A model generated the notes under the pieces. The model was given only the letters and a program-made list of their open reading frames with translations. It ran no database searches and was not told the origin of the DNA. Shown piece by piece: positions 61,485 through 64,000 of a stretch of 64,000 nt of DNA (its first letter is position 1; every line of letters starts with the position of its first letter). Source of the stretch: Kitasatospora sp. MAP5-34 (GTDB lineage: Bacteria; Actinomycetota; Actinomycetes; Streptomycetales; Streptomycetaceae); NCBI RefSeq assembly GCF_029894335.1, contig NZ_JARXZC010000023.1:1-64000 (forward strand), read 5' to 3'. A program made the translations under genes and the position numbers.

Positions 61485-62729
61485 GTGTCCTGGCCAGGTG
61501 TCGCCGGCGTGCTCGCCGGCGCGTCCCCTTCGCCCTCGGTATCGGCGCCTTCGGTATCGGCACCCTCGGTATCGGCGCCCTCGGTGTCCGCATCCGAGTT
61601 GCACTCGTCCGTGCACTCGTCCGGAGCGCACCCGCCCGCGCTGCACCTGCCCACACCGCAGCTGCCCGACCTCACGCTCCCGACGAGTGCCTCGCAGGTG
61701 TCGGCCGGCACCAAGCAGGCGGCCGGCTGGTTCGAGAGCCACTGGCAGAGCTGGGCGGAGGGCACGGTCAAGATCGTGCTCATCGTGCTGCTGGCGCTGG
61801 TGCTGCGGGCGGTGATCCGGAAGCTGATCTCGCAGACGGTCTCCCGGATGGCCCGGCACCACGAGCACCACGACCACCACGACGGCAGCCGGTTCGGTGG
61901 GCTGCTGGCCAACGCCGGCGTGGTGAACACCGAGCGTCGCAAGCAGCGCTCGGAGGCGATGGGGTCGGTGCTGCGCAGCGTCGCCTCGTTCAGCATCATG
62001 GGCACCGCCGCGCTGATGGTGATCTCGGCGCTCGGCCTGGACCTGGCTCCGCTGCTGGCCAGTGCCGGTGTGGCGGGGGTGGCGATCGGCTTCGGCGCGC
62101 GCAACCTGGTGACGGACTTCCTGTCCGGGGTCTTCATGATCATCGAGGACCAGTACGGCGTCGGCGACGAGATCGACACGGGGGTGGCCACCGGCACGGT
62201 GCTGGAGGTCGGCCTGCGGGTGACGAAGCTGCGCGGCGCCAACGGCGAGATCTGGTACATCCGCAACGGCGAGGTGAAGCGGATCGCCAACCTGAGCCAG
62301 GGCTGGTCGACCGCGTCCGTGGACGTCCAGGTCGGCTACCGGGAGGATCTCGACCGGGTGACGACACTGATCCTGGAGACCGCCGAGGCGATGGCCAAGG
62401 AGGCCCCCTGGGACGAGCTGTTCTGGGAGCCGGCCAAGGTGCTCGGGGTGGACTCGGTGGCCGCCGAGTCGGTGGTGCTGAAGGTCGAGGTGCGCACCAT
62501 GCCCGGCAAGGCCCCGGTGGTCACCCGAGGGCTGCGCTGGCGGCTCAAGGCCGCCTTCGACCTGGCCGGGATCAGGCTCAAGGAGGAGGCCACCGCCGCC
62601 GTCTCGGCGCCCGTGGTCGACGCCGCGCCACCGTCGGCGCTTGCCGACCCGGCCTCGGCCAAGTCGCTGTCCACCAAGCCGATACCGATGCCGACGCACT
62701 CACTGGACGATCCGCAGCAGGTCCACTGA
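61485..62729 (+). CDS. MscS-family mechanosensitive channel
   Basis: This is a 414-residue channel. The first 25 residues include a repetitive Ser-Ala-Pro-Ser-Val stretch encoded by a 15-bp tandem repeat. Membrane helices lie about 85-105, 165-185 and 190-215. A His-rich cytosolic loop (ARHHEHHDHHDGS) lies after the first. The pore and upper beta domain signature is GVAGVAIGFGARNLVTDFLS, then GVFMIIEDQYGVGDEID. The C-terminal domain completes the MscS core, followed by a low-complexity tail. It protects against osmotic downshock. GTG at 61485 has AGGAAGG 8 bases upstream; a GTG at 61479 is too close to that site. Confidence 0.9.
   Translation: MSWPGVAGVLAGASPSPSVSAPSVSAPSVSAPSVSASELHSSVHSSGAHPPALHLPTPQLPDLTLPTSASQVSAGTKQAAGWFESHWQSWAEGTVKIVLIVLLALVLRAVIRKLISQTVSRMARHHEHHDHHDGSRFGGLLANAGVVNTERRKQRSEAMGSVLRSVASFSIMGTAALMVISALGLDLAPLLASAGVAGVAIGFGARNLVTDFLSGVFMIIEDQYGVGDEIDTGVATGTVLEVGLRVTKLRGANGEIWYIRNGEVKRIANLSQGWSTASVDVQVGYREDLDRVTTLILETAEAMAKEAPWDELFWEPAKVLGVDSVAAESVVLKVEVRTMPGKAPVVTRGLRWRLKAAFDLAGIRLKEEATAAVSAPVVDAAPPSALADPASAKSLSTKPIPMPTHSLDDPQQVH
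61539..61598. repeat. 15-bp tandem repeat at the 5' end of the MscS gene
   Basis: Units GTATCGGCGCCTTCG (61539), GTATCGGCACCCTCG (61554) and GTATCGGCGCCCTCG (61569) are followed by a diverged GTGTCCGCATCCGAG (61584). They encode VSAPS pentapeptides in frame, so copy changes would alter only the N-terminal tail length. Confidence 0.85.
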
Positions 62730-62740
62730 GGCAGTCCGCC

Positions 62741-62777
62741 GAAGCCCCGCTCTCCCGCGCCGGGAGGGCGGGGCTTC
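62741..62777 (+). terminator. MscS gene terminator
   Basis: An outer stem GAAGCCCCGC (62741-62750) / GCGGGGCTTC (62768-62777) and an inner CTCCCG (62752-62757) / CGGGAG (62761-62766) form a nested hairpin 12 bases past the stop. Confidence 0.85.
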
Positions 62778-62841
62778 CGCTTGTCCGGGGGCGGGCCCGG
62801 AGCGGTCGGTAACGCTTCGGCATCCAGCCCGCACCGGGTCA

Positions 62842-62871
62842 TTGACACTCTCCGGGCCCGGGGCCTACCGT
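62842..62871 (+). promoter_or_regulatory. vegetative-type promoter of the ROK gene
   Basis: TTGACA (62842-62847) and TACCGT (62866-62871) with 18-bp spacing form the best consensus-like promoter in the window. Transcription would start near 62878, directly ahead of a palindrome. Confidence 0.7.
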
Positions 62872-62880
62872 CCTTCTCGG

Positions 62881-62901
62881 TGATTGGAAAGTTTCCTAAC
62901 A
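62881..62901 (+). promoter_or_regulatory. candidate operator of the ROK regulator
   Basis: TGATTGGAAAGTTTCCTAACA has the perfect core GGAAA-G-TTTCC (62886-62896) and partly matching flanks. It lies at the predicted transcription start of the ROK gene. It resembles GGAAAGTTTCC-type operators reported for streptomycete ROK repressors, as far as I remember. Confidence 0.6.
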
Positions 62902-62993
62902 GTTCCCGTCACCGCCTCACCACCACCCTTGCGGGTCACCCGTTGCACCCTTGTTACCCCAGTCCCACCAGCGGAGAGAGGAGGATCGGGTAC

Positions 62994-64000
62994 GTGACCG
63001 ACAAGACACCCGCCCGCCCCCCGCTCGCCGGAACACCGAGCCTGCTCCGCGCGATCAACGACCGGGCCGCCCTGGAGCTACTGCTCACCAACGGCCCGCT
63101 CTCCCGTACCCAGCTCGGCACCCTCACCGGCCTCTCCAAGCCCACGGCCTCGCAGCTGCTGACCCGGCTGGAGTCGGCCGGGCTGGTCCGGGCGGTCGGC
63201 ACCACGGCCGGCGGACCCGGCCCGAACGCGCAGCTGTACCAGGTCGATCCGGCCGCCGGGTACGTCGCCGGGCTGGACGTCACGCCCAGCCGGATCCGGG
63301 TCGCGGTGGCCGACATCACCGGCACCACCCTCGCCGAACAGCTGGTCCCCACCAAGGGCTGGCCCGCCGCCGAGACGCTGGAACGGACGGCCGCCGCCGT
63401 CGCCGCGACCGTACGGGAGGCCGGACTCGCGGACGGCAGCCTGCGCGAGATCGTCATCGGCGTGCCCGGCGCGCTGGATCCGGTCACGGGCAAGCTCGGG
63501 TACGCCTCCCACCTGCCCGGCTGGCACTCCCCCCGGCTGCTGGCCGAGCTGGCGGCCGCGCTCGGCGCGCCGGTGACCATCGAGAACGACGTCAACCTGG
63601 CCGCCATCGCCGAGCAGTCCTTCGGTGCCGCGCAGGGCTGCGAGGACTTCGTCCTGCTCTGGGCGGCCGAGGGCATCGGCGCGGCGATCGTGATCGCCGG
63701 GCGGCTGCACCGGGGCTTCACCGGCGGCGCGGGCGAGGTCGGCTACATGCCGGTGCCGGGCGCGCCGGTGGTCCACCGGCTGCGCCGGAAGAACTCCGGC
63801 GGCTTCCAGGAACTGGCCGGTGCTCCGGCGGTGCTCGCCCTCGCCCGGGAGCACGGGCTGGTGGCGGCGACCGCCGAGGCGGCCATCGAACTCGCGCTGC
63901 GCACCCCGGGCGCGGGTGACACGTTCCTGGACATCCTGGCCGAGCGGCTGGCCGTCGGGCTGGCCGTGATCGTCTCCGTGGTCGACCCCGAGCTGGTGGT
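62994..64000 (+). CDS. ROK family transcriptional regulator (truncated by the window)
   Basis: At least 335 residues are visible; the 3' end lies beyond the window. The N-terminal winged helix (NGPLSRTQLGTLTGLSKPTA, SQLLTRLESAGLV) precedes a ROK domain with VAGLDVTPSRIRVAVADITG, IGVPGALDPVTGK, TIENDVNLAAIAEQSFG and GGAGEVGYMPVPG. The CxCGxxGC zinc motif found in many ROK proteins, and in the one at 44072-45274, is absent: PVVHRLRRKNSGGFQEL stands in its place. GTG at 62994 has GAGGAGG 10 bases upstream. A consensus promoter and palindrome precede it, suggesting self-repression. The sugar effector is unknown. Confidence 0.88.
   Translation, partial: MTDKTPARPPLAGTPSLLRAINDRAALELLLTNGPLSRTQLGTLTGLSKPTASQLLTRLESAGLVRAVGTTAGGPGPNAQLYQVDPAAGYVAGLDVTPSRIRVAVADITGTTLAEQLVPTKGWPAAETLERTAAAVAATVREAGLADGSLREIVIGVPGALDPVTGKLGYASHLPGWHSPRLLAELAAALGAPVTIENDVNLAAIAEQSFGAAQGCEDFVLLWAAEGIGAAIVIAGRLHRGFTGGAGEVGYMPVPGAPVVHRLRRKNSGGFQELAGAPAVLALAREHGLVAATAEAAIELALRTPGAGDTFLDILAERLAVGLAVIVSVVDPELV

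Overview
The window is very GC-rich actinobacterial DNA. It has many GTG/TTG starts, clear GGAGG-type ribosome binding sites, GTGA/ATGA start-stop overlaps and long GC-rich hairpins between genes. Gene content (mycothiol-dependent isomerase, coproporphyrin-type heme genes, DUF3000, XRE-DUF5753 regulator) points to Streptomyces, Kitasatospora or a close relative. I see no rRNA, tRNA or CRISPR array. The left edge carries a decayed TnpB fragment and the right edge cuts a ROK regulator gene.

Region 1 (1-2480) is a small accessory island: a TnpB remnant, a decayed second copy of the 3' end of the Rieske gene, three tiny translationally coupled genes of unknown function, an XRE-DUF5753 regulator and the 3' stump of a DUF6879-like gene. 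It is bounded by direct repeats with a 33-bp identical core (420-452 and 2534-2566), the pattern left by an element that inserted into the 3' end of the Rieske gene. Region 2 (2497-12187) is core: Rieske protein, uvrA, maleylpyruvate isomerase, metallo-beta-lactamase fold hydrolase, terC under a yybP-ykoY manganese riboswitch, terD and uvrB.

Region 3 (12291-34280) is core metabolism and cell envelope: ZapE-type ATPase, RibD-like reductase, murC, msrB, the heme genes hemQ, hemY and hemE (coproporphyrin-dependent route), DUF3000, an orphan response regulator, ribonuclease D, the thiolase/FadB beta-oxidation pair, two unrelated glycosyltransferases and dxs.

Region 4 (34656-40407) is a variable segment: a secreted alkaline-phosphatase-superfamily enzyme, a RelE-type toxin-antitoxin pair and a secreted Ntn-hydrolase acylase. 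Region 5 (40487-45274) is a xylose-type ABC transporter operon (binding protein, ATPase, permease) with its ROK repressor gene; both carry almost the same 14-bp palindrome upstream. Region 6 (45607-53448) has aminopeptidase N, then an OmpR-type two-component system divergent from a flavin-based membrane redox module (ferric-reductase-like flavocytochrome, FMN-binding lipoprotein-like partner, ApbE flavin transferase). The two-component genes overlap inside a six-copy 15-bp tandem repeat. Region 7 (53651-64000) holds a small membrane protein, malQ, a very large secreted GH84-like glycosidase, an HNH endonuclease, an MscS channel and the truncated ROK regulator.

The most distinctive signals are the Rieske-flanked island, the riboswitch with a visible ribosome-binding-site sequestering strand, the shared xyl palindromes, the dual-frame minisatellite in the two-component pair, and several short tandem arrays in promoters and coding ends.
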